Origin: Lysinibacillus sp. FSL K6-0232
Lineage (GTDB): Bacteria > Bacillota > Bacilli > Bacillales_A > Planococcaceae
Reading direction: 5' to 3'
Length of the DNA stretch: 64,000 nucleotides
Assembly (NCBI RefSeq): GCF_038008325.1
Contig: NZ_JBBOYW010000001.1
Location: 672,001-736,000, forward strand
In this document: piece after piece, positions 52,434-61,734 of the stretch
Numbering within the stretch: the first letter of the stretch is position 1
Layout: each line of letters starts with the position of its first letter
Translations under genes and position numbers: made by a program
The notes under the pieces: generated by a model
Databases searched by the model: none
What the model was told of the DNA's origin: nothing
What the model saw: only the letters and a program-made list of their open reading frames with translations

Positions 52434-53315
52434 ATGCAAAAAACAAAAAAATGGAGAATTTTAGCTTTAAGTGCAATTGCAACTTCATTTTTAGCAGTAC
52501 AAACAGCAGAGGCAGCAACATATACTGTACAAAAAGGGGACACTTTAACAAGAATCGCTCAAAAACACCAAGTAACAATTAGCGATATTATGAAGTGGAA
52601 TAATCTATCAAAAGACACGATTTATGTAGCCCAAAAGTTAGAGGTTCAAAAGCCAGCAACAAATACAGGCGTAAAACCTTCTAATCCACCTGTAACCACT
52701 AAACCGACAGTGAACGCGCATACAGTTGCAAAAGGCGATACATTATCAAAAATTGCTAAACAATATAACGCAACAATTAAACAGATTAAAGACTGGAATA
52801 AATTGGAGAATGATACAATCTACATTGGGCAAGTGTTAAAGCTTTCTTCAACAGCAGTGATACCTGATAAAGGTACTATACATAAGGACGCACCCACACC
52901 GCCAAAAGTAGTTACACAAGGTCTTTCATCAAATGGACAAGCTACTTACAAAAAAACAATAGAGGTAGCCAATACATTACTAGGCACACCATATCTATAT
53001 GGAGGCAATACACCGGTAGGTCTTGATTGTAGTGGCTTTATTTTCTATGCTTATAATCAAGGTGGCTTAAAAATTGGTAGAACAAGCAGCGAAGGCTATT
53101 TTTATGGCAATACAGTACATGTAACAAATCCAGTGCCTGGAGATTTAGTGTTTTTTGAGAACACCTATAAAGAAGGAATTTCTCATATGGGCATTTATCT
53201 TGGTGATAATAAATTTATCCATGCAGGCTCAAATGGCGTTGAAATCTCAGATGTGACATACACATACTGGGCTTCCAAATTAGTAGGCTACAAACGCTTT
53301 GACAGCGTAAAATAA
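52434..53315 (+). CDS. Secreted LysM-NlpC/P60 cell-wall endopeptidase
   Basis: This is about 293 residues from ATG 52434 (GGAGG ten bases upstream); the frame opens at 52413, but that region holds the ribosome binding site. A signal peptide (WRILALSAIATSFLAVQTAE) is followed by two LysM repeats (YTVQKGDTLTRIAQKHQVTI; HTVAKGDTLSKIAKQYNATI). An NlpC/P60 domain follows, with catalytic Cys in GLDCSGFIFY and His in GISHMGIYLGDNKFIHAG. This matches the LytE/CwlS/LytF type of D,L-endopeptidase that cuts peptidoglycan stem peptides at the wall. It is anchored by LysM rather than SLH. Confidence 0.93.
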   Translation: MQKTKKWRILALSAIATSFLAVQTAEAATYTVQKGDTLTRIAQKHQVTISDIMKWNNLSKDTIYVAQKLEVQKPATNTGVKPSNPPVTTKPTVNAHTVAKGDTLSKIAKQYNATIKQIKDWNKLENDTIYIGQVLKLSSTAVIPDKGTIHKDAPTPPKVVTQGLSSNGQATYKKTIEVANTLLGTPYLYGGNTPVGLDCSGFIFYAYNQGGLKIGRTSSEGYFYGNTVHVTNPVPGDLVFFENTYKEGISHMGIYLGDNKFIHAGSNGVEISDVTYTYWASKLVGYKRFDSVK

Positions 53316-53325
53316 ACAAAATAAC

Positions 53326-53405
53326 GCGATTTCTACCAATGCAGAAATCGCTTCAGATTGTAGACAAAAGGAATCGAGAAGTTCACGCTCGATTCCTTTT
53401 GTCAT
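53326..53405 (+). terminator. Two tandem terminator hairpins after the LysM-P60 gene
   Basis: GCGATTTCT (53326-53334) pairs with AGAAATCGC (53343-53351). AAAAGGAATCGAG (53366-53378) pairs with CTCGATTCCTTTT (53388-53400), followed by a T-rich tract. Confidence 0.85.
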
Positions 53406-53654
53406 TTTTCTTCTATAGTATTTATTTTTAATGTATACATGCTTATGGTCTGCATGGAGGAATTTTTGATGCATCATTTCTTTTGTGATGAATAGAGGTT
53501 TTGATAAAAATCAATAGTAGCCTCTAATTTTAACTTAAGGTACTAATTGATTAATCGTTAACATTTCCACTTGTTCACGTTCATGGATTTGATTTTTCGT
53601 ATCACCTCGAAAGTTTACTTTTTATCAACATATGCATAAGATGTTCTTTATGTA

Positions 53655-53740
53655 GAAGTTGATTGGAACAAAGGGCGGCGACTCCCGCGGAAAGCGTCCG
53701 CCCGTAGTGGAAATCAGCGGCTTTCCTTGATTCCATTGTA
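53655..53740. repeat. Collapsed copy of a Bacillales GGCGGCGACTCC-type intergenic repeat
   Basis: The G+C-rich stretch GGGCGGCGACTCCCGCGG, then AAAGCGTCCGCCC, stands out in an AT-rich gap. GGGCGG (53673-53678) pairs with CCGCCC (53698-53703). From memory it resembles longer repeats of bacilli, here shortened in the middle; no search was run. The rest of the 53406-53745 gap holds no gene. Confidence 0.55.
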
Positions 53741-53744
53741 AAAG

Positions 53745-53792
53745 AAAAATGACTGTAGGCAAACCCAAAATTCATTGAGTTTGTCTACAGTC
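53745..53792 (-). terminator. Terminator of the secA2-slaP operon
   Basis: GACTGTAGGCAAAC (53751-53764) pairs with GTTTGTCTACAGTC (53779-53792, one mismatch). On the minus strand ATTTTTCTTT follows. Confidence 0.85.
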
Positions 53793-53836
53793 TGAAGCGA
53801 TGTCTGCCAATGCAAAAATCGCCTTTTATATTGATA

Positions 53837-54733
53837 TTATTGCGTTACACGTGCTGTCCAACGAGAAAGGTCAGCACCTTTTGGATTTACTAACGCCGCT
53901 GGGAAAATAAATGTCCATGGCTTCGTTGAGTTTGGCTGAACAGTAAGAACAGGGTCCATTTTAAAAGAACCTTTAGCGATTTGTTTTCCTCGTGCATCAA
54001 TAATTTCAAGAGGAAGCTGTTCTAGGTTAATCGCTTTATTATGCCCATTACGAATAAAAATAGAAACATTTAAGCTACCATTATTCATAAATTTTGCTTG
54101 TAAACCTGTAAAGTTTACCTCTGTATCACCTAACTTCGGCAAAGTTTTAACAATTTTAGCAAGCTCTTCTTTTTGCTCTGCTGGTAATTGTTCTTCCCAA
54201 GTAGGGTCTAACTCTAATTGATGCTCACGTAAAGATACAAGATTAAAGGCTAACTTCCAACCATCTTCAGGAACTTCATCCACTTGAATCGTTGATTTTT
54301 CAAATTCAAATACCCATGGACGAGCACTTTTAGCAGGAATTGTACCAAGCGCTTTAAAATCAAACTTTTTAGAAGCTACGAGTTTATCGTCTTTATCCAT
54401 AATGAAAAGCTCAATTTCACCTAATTCAATTGCTTCTGAAAGCGATGAGCGGAAAAATGCACGGACTAGCCATTTACCTTTGCGATCTTCTTCAATACTA
54501 ATAGAAGATAACGATAGTTGATTTGGCTTTAATGGCTCTAGCTCATTCGCAAGGAAGTTAAAAATATACTTTTGCTCTTGTGGTACATCCCAGTCAGGGT
54601 GGAAAGAAAGCTTTGTTTCCACCTCTTCATCGTTTGCTTGTTCGTTTCCGTTATTGCCTAGTAAATCCCTTGAATCGATAGTATTTTCTTGTACCACTTT
54701 ATCTGATTTCTTAAAAAATGAAAATAAACCCAT
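53837..54733 (-). CDS. slaP: Accessory Sec system S-layer assembly protein (SlaP-like)
   Basis: This is a 298-residue cytoplasmic-looking protein without signal peptide. Two related halves are visible, each about 110 residues, ending in similar signatures (ARPWVFEFEK and TKPWTFIFPA). This matches the duplicated SLAP domain known in B. anthracis SlaP. The first half starts FHPDWDVPQEQKYIFNFLAN, the second LDPTWEEQLPAEQKEELAKI. SlaP works with SecA2 to export S-layer proteins. The start overlaps the secA2 stop (TAATG), so translation is coupled. Fits the many SLH proteins in the window. Confidence 0.9.
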   Translation of the reverse strand: MGLFSFFKKSDKVVQENTIDSRDLLGNNGNEQANDEEVETKLSFHPDWDVPQEQKYIFNFLANELEPLKPNQLSLSSISIEEDRKGKWLVRAFFRSSLSEAIELGEIELFIMDKDDKLVASKKFDFKALGTIPAKSARPWVFEFEKSTIQVDEVPEDGWKLAFNLVSLREHQLELDPTWEEQLPAEQKEELAKIVKTLPKLGDTEVNFTGLQAKFMNNGSLNVSIFIRNGHNKAINLEQLPLEIIDARGKQIAKGSFKMDPVLTVQPNSTKPWTFIFPAALVNPKGADLSRWTARVTQ

Positions 54734-57096
54734 TATTGACCCTCCAATTGTGCTTCAACTGTTTTCATGAAATCTATAACTTCTATAATAATCGAACGAC
54801 GTAGTTCTTGGAAATTTTTTCCGAATAATTCTAAGCCCTCTCGTTGGTAAATACGCATAGGGTCCTCTTGTTGGTAATGACGAAGCCCAATGCCTTCTTT
54901 TAAGTGAGCCATTGCCTCTAAGTGTTTTACCCATCCAACATCTATATTGCTTAACATAACTTTAGGGATTATTTCCATCACACGTTCGTTTTGAGCAAAT
55001 TTATCCATTTTTGCAGTTAATTCATCTACAGGTGCTTGTAGAGAGTCTAGAATAGGAATGACTTTTCCAACCTCTCGATCAATTGTCACAGGCTTTAGGA
55101 AAAGGCTATTTAAACTGCTTTCCATTCCATCATAATCCCATTCAAATGAAGGTATATCATCAGGAGCAGCATCACGTACTGCGAAGTCTACAGTTTCATA
55201 TAGCATTTGCTTTAATTGCTCTAATATGTTTTCACCAGCTAAAATCTGATCACGTAATCCATAAAGAACTGTACGCTGATCGTTAATAACATCGTCCAAT
55301 TTTAAGTTGTATTCACGCATGCCGTATTGTGAACCTTCAACAATGCGCTGTGTGCGGTTAATAAGCTCTTGTACCTCTTTATTTTGAATAATGCCTTGCT
55401 CGTCCACAACCATTTTTGCTAAGAATTTTTCAACCTCTTCTTTTGCATAACGACGGAACATATCATCTTCAATAGAGAGAATAAAGCGGCTCTCACCTAC
55501 ATCTCCTTGACGGCCAGAACGACCACGTAGCTGATTGTCTACACGGCGACTTTCATGCTTTTCTGTACCAATTACATATAAGCCACCAAGCTCAGGAACA
55601 CCTTCGCCAAGCATAATATCTGTACCACGACCAGCCATATTTGTTGCAACTGTAATACGACCTTTTTGACCTGCTTGTGAAATCAACTCAACTTCTTGTT
55701 CGACTGTTTTGGCATTTAATAATTGGAATTGAAGGTTTTCCTTTTTCAAATAGTCAGCAACTGTTTCAGATTGAAGAATAGATGTTGTACCAATTAAAAT
55801 AGGCTGTCCTTTTTCATGTCGCTTTTTCGCTTCGGCAGCAACATACTTATATTTTGCCTCTTGAGTGCTAAAAATAAGATCAGGTTGGTCGATACGACGG
55901 CGTGGACGGTTTGTTGGAATTTGTACAACCTCCATGCCATATACTTCTCGAATTTCTTTTTCCTGTGTTTTCGCTGTACCTGTCATCCCAGAAAGGTGCG
56001 GATACATACGGAAATAGTTTTGAATGGTAATTTGTGCTTGTGATTTATTTTCGTCTGTAATTGTCACGCCTTCTTTTGCTTCGATTGCTTGATGTAAGCC
56101 ATCAGATAGTGAGCGACCTTCTAAAATACGACCCGTAAACATATCGACAAGCTCGATTTTGTCATCCTTGACAATGTAGTCAACATCACGCTTAAACATC
56201 ACATGCGCACGAACAGCTTGAATCACATAGTGGAACAGTGTTTGATGTTCTAAGTCATACAAATTATCAACATTGAAGGCAGCCTCAACCTTTTCAATTC
56301 CTTTATCTGTAAGGGATGTAGCCTTTGTTTCATCATCGAAATCATAATCTACATCCTTCTTGAAACGCTTGGCTAACATAGCTGCAATGCGATGTAATTC
56401 ACCGTTAGAAGGCATTTTACCTGCGATAATTAACGGTGTTTTCGCTTCATCAATCAATACACTGTCTACTTCATCGATAATGGCAAAGTGATAAGGACGT
56501 TGTACTTTATCTGCTAAGCTGTATGCCATATTATCACGTAAATAATCGAAGCCAAATTCAGTGCCTACACCGTATGTAATATCAGCATCATAGGCTTCTT
56601 TTTTATCATCTGCGCCCATCATTGGTATATTTAAACCAACAGTTAGGCCAAGGAAACGATGAATTTGTCCAACTAATTCAAAGTCACGTTTTGCTAGGTA
56701 ATCATTCACTGTAATAACATGGACACCTTTACCTTCTAATGCACGCACATAGGAGGGAAGGGAGGCAACAAGCGTTTTACCTTCACCTGTAGGCATTTCA
56801 GCAATATTACCTTCTGTTAAAACAAGGCCACCAATTAGCTGTACATCAAAATGACGCATACCTAATACACGCTTTGAGGCTTCGCGTACAACAGCAAATG
56901 CGTCTGGAATAATAGATGTAATAGGCTCACCCTGTTCTAACTGATCTTTGAAAATAAAAGTCATTTCTCGCAATTCAGCATCTGACTTGTTGACATATTT
57001 TTCTTCAAGGTTGTTAATTTGTTCTACTATTTTATAGTAGCGTTTTAATTGACGAGCACTTGTCTGCTCTTTATTACTTTTGAAAATTGAGAACAT
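54733..57096 (-). CDS. secA2: SecA2-type preprotein translocase ATPase
   Basis: The 787-residue protein has Walker A MPTGEGKT (101-108), DEVD (208-211), GVGTEFGFDYLRDNMA, MTGTAKTQEKEI, TNRPRRR, ILIGTTSILQSE and TNMAGRGTDIML. It lacks the C-terminal Cys/His zinc-binding tail of housekeeping SecA, typical of accessory SecA2. It powers export through SecYEG. Downstream slaP is coupled by a one-base overlap. In bacilli this pair is dedicated to S-layer and related SLH proteins; the SLH proteins in this window are plausible cargo, which is inference. It starts with ATG after AAGGAGCG. Confidence 0.93.
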   Translation of the reverse strand: MFSIFKSNKEQTSARQLKRYYKIVEQINNLEEKYVNKSDAELREMTFIFKDQLEQGEPITSIIPDAFAVVREASKRVLGMRHFDVQLIGGLVLTEGNIAEMPTGEGKTLVASLPSYVRALEGKGVHVITVNDYLAKRDFELVGQIHRFLGLTVGLNIPMMGADDKKEAYDADITYGVGTEFGFDYLRDNMAYSLADKVQRPYHFAIIDEVDSVLIDEAKTPLIIAGKMPSNGELHRIAAMLAKRFKKDVDYDFDDETKATSLTDKGIEKVEAAFNVDNLYDLEHQTLFHYVIQAVRAHVMFKRDVDYIVKDDKIELVDMFTGRILEGRSLSDGLHQAIEAKEGVTITDENKSQAQITIQNYFRMYPHLSGMTGTAKTQEKEIREVYGMEVVQIPTNRPRRRIDQPDLIFSTQEAKYKYVAAEAKKRHEKGQPILIGTTSILQSETVADYLKKENLQFQLLNAKTVEQEVELISQAGQKGRITVATNMAGRGTDIMLGEGVPELGGLYVIGTEKHESRRVDNQLRGRSGRQGDVGESRFILSIEDDMFRRYAKEEVEKFLAKMVVDEQGIIQNKEVQELINRTQRIVEGSQYGMREYNLKLDDVINDQRTVLYGLRDQILAGENILEQLKQMLYETVDFAVRDAAPDDIPSFEWDYDGMESSLNSLFLKPVTIDREVGKVIPILDSLQAPVDELTAKMDKFAQNERVMEIIPKVMLSNIDVGWVKHLEAMAHLKEGIGLRHYQQEDPMRIYQREGLELFGKNFQELRRSIIIEVIDFMKTVEAQLEGQ

Positions 57097-57268
57097 GGAA
57101 TATACGCTCCTTTAAAGTTGTCTAAGTGCTAGACACTCCATTATTCTATCAAATTTTACGAATCGTGACTACAACTGACTATATGGGAATCTATGCGTAC
57201 GAAAATGTACAAAATATTTGTGAAATCGTGGGAAATTTTTAGAAAAAGTATATTTCAATGCTTGTTCA

Positions 57269-57277
57269 TGCTATAAT
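57269..57277 (+). promoter_or_regulatory. Extended -10 promoter element before the tagO-like gene
   Basis: TGCTATAAT with the extended TG motif lies 45 bases before the ATG; no good -35 was found at 17 bases. It is a plausible SigA promoter. Confidence 0.5.
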
Positions 57278-57321
57278 CAATGTGGATTTCAATGTAGATT
57301 ACTTTTTTGAGGAGGAGAGAC

Positions 57322-58401
57322 ATGCTCTACGTGTCTTTAATAGCAGCATTTGTTGCATCCATTTTGTTAACTCCATTAGTGAAAAGATTAGCGTTTAGAA
57401 TAGGTGCAGTTGATGCGCCAAACTATCGAAAAGTACATGCTCGAATTATGCCGAGACTTGGTGGCTTGGCAATTTTCCTTGCGTTTATAATTGGTGTAGC
57501 GATTTCATATCCGTTTTTAATGGATGTTTTAAGAAATGCTAAAAATGATAATGATATGTATTTACTGGCAATTGTTATGGGAGCCTGCATTATCGTTGTG
57601 ACTGGTGTTGTGGATGATATGCGTGAGATTTCCGCAAAGGCAAAAATGCTTGGTCAGTTTGTGGCAGCATTAATTATTGTTTTTGTCGGTGGCATTCAAA
57701 TTGACATGGTAAACTTACCGTTTTTAGGTACATTGGATTTTGGTTTACTAAGTATTCCATTAACAATTATTTGGATTATAGGTATTACCAATGCCATTAA
57801 TTTAATTGATGGCTTAGACGGTTTAGCTGCAGGTGTGTCAACGATTGCACTCATCACATTAGCAGTGATGGCATTTATTATGAGCAATATGTTTGTTTTA
57901 GCAATAGCAGCCATTTTAGCTGTAGCATCGCTTGGCTTCCTATTTTATAATTTCCACCCAGCGAAAATTTTTATGGGTGATACAGGGGCGTTATTCCTTG
58001 GCTTTATGATTTCAGTATTAGCGTTACTTGGTTTTAAAAACGTTACATTTGTTTCATTAATCATTCCAATTATTATTCTTGGTGTACCGATTTCTGATAC
58101 ATTCTTTGCGATTGTGCGTCGTGTACGTATGAAGAAAAAATGGTCTGATCCAGATAAGTCACATTTACATCACCGTTTACTGGATATGGGCTTCACACAT
58201 CGCCAAACGGTACTACTTATTTATGGTATTGCGATGATGTTCGGTTTAGCAGCCATCATTTTCTCAATGGCAAAAGTATGGGGCGCTATTTTACTGGTAG
58301 CTGTCATATTAACAGCCATTGAAATCTTTGTCGAGATCATTGGACTCGCAGGCAAAAACTATAAACCGCTTTTAAATTTTGTGCGGATATTTAATAAATA
58401 A
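57322..58401 (+). CDS. tagO: Undecaprenyl-phosphate N-acetylglucosaminyl 1-phosphate transferase (TagO/WecA type)
   Basis: This is about 359 residues with 10-11 membrane segments. Acidic motifs are DAPNYRKVHARIMPRLGGLA, VDDMREIS, NAINLIDGLDGLAAGVS, AKIFMGDTGALFLG and HLHHRLLDMGFTH, all diagnostic of the MraY/WecA superfamily and, by the HxHH region, the TagO/WecA branch. It puts GlcNAc-1-phosphate on undecaprenyl phosphate to begin teichoic acid or secondary wall polymer. ATG 57322 follows GGAGGAG; the frame opens at TTG 57307, which covers that site. A terminator follows. Confidence 0.92.
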   Translation: MLYVSLIAAFVASILLTPLVKRLAFRIGAVDAPNYRKVHARIMPRLGGLAIFLAFIIGVAISYPFLMDVLRNAKNDNDMYLLAIVMGACIIVVTGVVDDMREISAKAKMLGQFVAALIIVFVGGIQIDMVNLPFLGTLDFGLLSIPLTIIWIIGITNAINLIDGLDGLAAGVSTIALITLAVMAFIMSNMFVLAIAAILAVASLGFLFYNFHPAKIFMGDTGALFLGFMISVLALLGFKNVTFVSLIIPIIILGVPISDTFFAIVRRVRMKKKWSDPDKSHLHHRLLDMGFTHRQTVLLIYGIAMMFGLAAIIFSMAKVWGAILLVAVILTAIEIFVEIIGLAGKNYKPLLNFVRIFNK

Positions 58402-58406
58402 ACCTT

Positions 58407-58442
58407 AAAAGCAATCATACAAATGTGTGTGATTGCTTTTTT
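58407..58442 (+). terminator. Terminator of the tagO-like gene
   Basis: AAAAGCAATCA (58407-58417) pairs with TGATTGCTTTT (58430-58440), and T's follow. Confidence 0.88.
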
Positions 58443-58474
58443 CTATGGCTATCCGTCAATTCAGCAATTTCAAT

Positions 58475-58513
58475 AAAAAAGACCATAGACAATGCTTGCT
58501 TTGTCTATGGTCT
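58475..58513 (-). terminator. Terminator of the LCP gene
   Basis: AGACCATAGACAA (58480-58492) pairs with TTGTCTATGGTCT (58501-58513); on the minus strand TTTTTT follows. Confidence 0.9.
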
Positions 58514-58524
58514 GGCAATATTCG

Positions 58525-59571
58525 TTATTCGATTTCTGAGGTTTCATCGCTGGCAGCACTGTTTGTTCCTGTAGTGCCGTTTGTTAGGCTTGATGAGCTT
58601 TCATTAAGTCCAAGATGATTTTGGAAAGTTTCTTTTATTTCTTCTACAGAATTTTGGTTTAGCTGGTAATAATAAATACCAGTAGATGTATCATCGATGC
58701 CCTCTAATGTTAATGAATCGATACGTGGAGCACCTTGTGTTAAATACGATAAGAACGATTTCATTTCTGAGAATGTCATATCTGTTTTCATGTTATCGCC
58801 AAGCGCTTTAATGACATCATCGTATTTTGTAATAGAGCCAACAGAAGCAACTTTTTTAATAATGGCTGATAAAATTTCCTGCTGACGTTTGCCACGCTCA
58901 ATATCGCTATCTTGTTTACGTGTTCGCGCAAGAGCAAGTGCCTCACTACCATTTAAGTGCTGTAATCCTGGTTCTAAGTTGATGGTAAATTTATCGAACT
59001 CATCTAATTCATGTAATTCATATGGTACTTCTGCTTCAATACCACCTAAGGCATCGACAACATCGATAAAGGCATTGAAGTTCATACGCACATAATAGTC
59101 AATTGGGATATCAAATAGCTCTTCTACTGTTTCAATCGTAGTAAGTGTCCCACCTAAAGCATGTGCATGTGTAATTTTGTCTTTGTAGCCAACCTTTGGA
59201 ATATAAACGTAAGAATCACGAGGGATGCTTAACATTTTCACCGTATTTGTCTTATTATTTAATGTAGCTAAAATAAGTGCATCGGAGCGAGAGTTTTCAG
59301 AGCCTTGCTCACGTTTATCACTATCATCAACCCCAACAAATAAAATAGATACATTATCGTGAATAGGCTCTACTTTTGCTTCACGATGAGTAGGAACCTC
59401 TCGACCTTCTAATACTTCATGTGCAGAGTTTGCAGCATGTTCTACTTGCTTTGTAAGGTAAACTCCATAAGCAACTACACAAATTGTCAAACTAGCAATT
59501 AGTAGAAGTGTAATTTTTATAATGAAGGAAGCTTTAGAAGACCTTTTTTTGTTAACCGATCTTTTTTTCAT
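58525..59571 (-). CDS. LCP (LytR-CpsA-Psr) family wall polymer ligase
   Basis: The 348-residue protein has an N-terminal membrane anchor (FIIKITLLLIASLTICVVAY). The LCP domain is at about 75-240: ILFVGVDDSDKREQGSENSR, SDALILATLNNKTNTVKMLS, IPRDSYVYIPKVGYKDKITH, DALGGIEAEVPYEL and LNGSEALALARTRKQDSDIE, with the Arg and Asp residues that bind the lipid pyrophosphate. It moves teichoic acid or secondary wall polymer from the lipid carrier onto peptidoglycan. A Ser/Thr-rich tail ends the protein. Convergent with tagO. Confidence 0.92.
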   Translation of the reverse strand: MKKRSVNKKRSSKASFIIKITLLLIASLTICVVAYGVYLTKQVEHAANSAHEVLEGREVPTHREAKVEPIHDNVSILFVGVDDSDKREQGSENSRSDALILATLNNKTNTVKMLSIPRDSYVYIPKVGYKDKITHAHALGGTLTTIETVEELFDIPIDYYVRMNFNAFIDVVDALGGIEAEVPYELHELDEFDKFTINLEPGLQHLNGSEALALARTRKQDSDIERGKRQQEILSAIIKKVASVGSITKYDDVIKALGDNMKTDMTFSEMKSFLSYLTQGAPRIDSLTLEGIDDTSTGIYYYQLNQNSVEEIKETFQNHLGLNESSSSLTNGTTGTNSAASDETSEIE

Positions 59572-59762
59572 ATTAGATATATTCTCCTCTAACTAATGGG
59601 AATAATAATGCAATGAAGCTAAATATATCTTTTGTGCGAGTACAATTTAATGTGTAGTTACGCTAAGATATAATAAATAGAACTAGGTACATATTATGGT
59701 CAATAAAATAGCCTAACATAAAAATTATACTATGCATATTTCAATTCGACAATTAAAACTAT

Positions 59763-60398
59763 TTATTTTACAATAAATTCTATAAATTGAGCATCTTCAA
59801 AAGTGATGGTTGCTTGTCCATTGGTAATGTCTGTGATCCAACTTCGGAACTGTTCTTCTCCTTCCTTTGGCACAGAAACAATTATTTCGACACCTTCCAA
59901 ATAGCGTATTTCTTCCAATGTATAAGACGAACCTCGTATTTCATTTTCAACTTTTCCTAGCCATGTGTAATCAATAGCAACTTTCATAAAATGATGAAGT
60001 CTTCGTTCGACTATTTGTGCAGCCATCAAACCTTCTGTTGTTGCTTTGCCATATGCACGAATTAGACCACCGCCGCCTAGCTTAATACCGCCGAAATAAC
60101 GTGTTACAACGACAACGGTATCTTTTAGCCCTTGCTTTTTTAAAACCTCTAACATAGGGACGCCTGCGGTACCACTAGGTTCCCCATCATCATTTGCCTT
60201 TTGAATATGATCGTGTTCACCAATAATATAAGCTGAGCAATTATGTGTTGCGCTATGATGCATTTTTTTGATGCTGTCGATAAAGGCGATTGCATCCTCT
60301 TCTGTTTCTGCACGTTCTATATAAGTGAGAAAACGGGATTTAGAAATAACAATTTCGCTTTCGCCGTATCCTTTTACTGTTAAATAGTTTTCTCTCAT
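59763..60398 (-). CDS. yvyE: YigZ/YvyE (IMPACT-like) family protein
   Basis: This is about 211 residues from ATG 60398 (AAAGGAG ten bases upstream); a TTG three codons earlier is too close to that site. The N-terminal UPF0029/Impact domain has SRFLTYIERAETEEDAIAFI, HHSATHNCSAYIIGEHD, DDGEPSGTAGVPMLEVLKKQ and VVVTRYFGGIKLGGGGLIRA. A small C-terminal ferredoxin-like domain follows. The molecular role is not established; eukaryotic IMPACT affects GCN2 signalling. It is monocistronic and divergent from degS, as in B. subtilis. Confidence 0.92.
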   Translation of the reverse strand: MRENYLTVKGYGESEIVISKSRFLTYIERAETEEDAIAFIDSIKKMHHSATHNCSAYIIGEHDHIQKANDDGEPSGTAGVPMLEVLKKQGLKDTVVVVTRYFGGIKLGGGGLIRAYGKATTEGLMAAQIVERRLHHFMKVAIDYTWLGKVENEIRGSSYTLEEIRYLEGVEIIVSVPKEGEEQFRSWITDITNGQATITFEDAQFIEFIVK

Positions 60399-60475
60399 TT
60401 GTATCAATCTCCTTTTAATTCGAGTTCTATTCTATAATTTTCGTAAAGAAAAAGCATTAATTTTTAGCATGGTGG

Positions 60476-60484
60476 TGCTATAAT
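60476..60484 (+). promoter_or_regulatory. Extended -10 promoter element before degS
   Basis: TGCTATAAT lies 68 bases upstream of the degS ATG. A small inverted repeat TAGAC-N6-GGTCTA follows it. Plausible SigA promoter of the degS-degU operon. Confidence 0.5.
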
Positions 60485-60551
60485 AGGTTTAGACTAATTT
60501 GGTCTATTCAAATAGTAAGTAATCATAAGACATTAGACTGGGGAGTATACT

Positions 60552-61700
60552 ATGTTTTCAAATGATACTTTCGATTTAAAGTCGCTTGATGACATTTTTA
60601 ATCGAATGTTAGATACAATTATGAGCTCAAAAGATGATATCTTTATTATAAGCGAACAAAGTCGAAGAAACTTCGAGGATATGCAAAATGAGCTAGAAAT
60701 TGTTCGAAAACAAATATCCATCGTAATTGATGAAGGTGATGCTTTAGAAAAAAGTACACAGCTTGCTAAGCAAAGACTTGTGCTAGTGAGTAAAGCTTTT
60801 GATAATTATACCGAAGAACAAGTTAGAGAAGCCTATGAAACTGCACATGATTTTCAAGTAAAGCTCTCCGTTATTAGAACACAAGAAAAACAGCTACGTG
60901 ATAAAAGAGATGATTTAGAGAGAAGATTGAGAGGGCTGCTCGATACAATCGAACGTGCTGACCATATTGTTAATCAGGTAAATGTCGTTTTGAGTTACTT
61001 AACTTCAGATTTAAAAAATGTTAGTTTAGCGCTTGAACAAGCAAAAATGAAGCAAGATTTTGGAATACGTATTATTGCAGCACAAGAGGAGGAGCGTAAA
61101 CGCTTATCACGAGAAATTCATGATGGACCTGCTCAAATGCTTGCCAATGTGCTAATGCGCACCGATTTAATAGATAGAACGTATCGCGAAAAAGGCATTG
61201 ACAAGGCATTAGCTGAAATTGCTGATTTAAAGAAGACAGTGCGTAATGCGTTATCTGAAGTGCGACGTATTATCTATGATTTAAGACCAATGGCACTGGA
61301 CGATTTAGGCATTGTTCCGACATTAAAGAAGTATTTATCAACAGTAACTGAATACAATCCAGGTATCGAAATACACTTCCAATCAAGAAGCACAGAAAAG
61401 CGTATACCTTCAAATTATGAGGTTTCAATTTTCCGATTGGTGCAAGAATGTGTGACAAATGCCATGAAACATGGTAAATGTAAAGATATTTGGGTAAAGC
61501 TTGAATGGTTAAAGAATGCTGTGAATATCGTTGTCAAAGACGATGGTGTAGGTTTCGACCCAGATACAGTAAAGGACCATTCATTTGGAATTTTAGGTAT
61601 GAAGGAACGTATTGAAATTCTAGGTGGTACAATCTCTATTACTAGTGAAATAAATCGTGGTACAACGGTTTTATTTAAAATTCCTTTAGAAATAGAGTAA
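60552..61700 (+). CDS. degS: Sensor histidine kinase DegS
   Basis: The 382-residue cytoplasmic kinase has no membrane segment. An N-terminal sensor region (1-165) is largely coiled coil. The HisKA_3 box is EEERKRLSREIHDGPAQMLA, with His190. The HATPase domain has IFRLVQECVTNAMKHGKCKD, KDDGVGFDPD and SFGILGMKERIEILGG. It phosphorylates DegU and senses several stresses in bacilli, controlling secreted enzymes, motility and competence. ATG 60552 follows GGGGAG. degU follows 34 bases later. Confidence 0.95.
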   Translation: MFSNDTFDLKSLDDIFNRMLDTIMSSKDDIFIISEQSRRNFEDMQNELEIVRKQISIVIDEGDALEKSTQLAKQRLVLVSKAFDNYTEEQVREAYETAHDFQVKLSVIRTQEKQLRDKRDDLERRLRGLLDTIERADHIVNQVNVVLSYLTSDLKNVSLALEQAKMKQDFGIRIIAAQEEERKRLSREIHDGPAQMLANVLMRTDLIDRTYREKGIDKALAEIADLKKTVRNALSEVRRIIYDLRPMALDDLGIVPTLKKYLSTVTEYNPGIEIHFQSRSTEKRIPSNYEVSIFRLVQECVTNAMKHGKCKDIWVKLEWLKNAVNIVVKDDGVGFDPDTVKDHSFGILGMKERIEILGGTISITSEINRGTTVLFKIPLEIE

Positions 61701-61734
61701 GTAATTGTTGCAGAAATTTAGGGGGTAAAGACAT

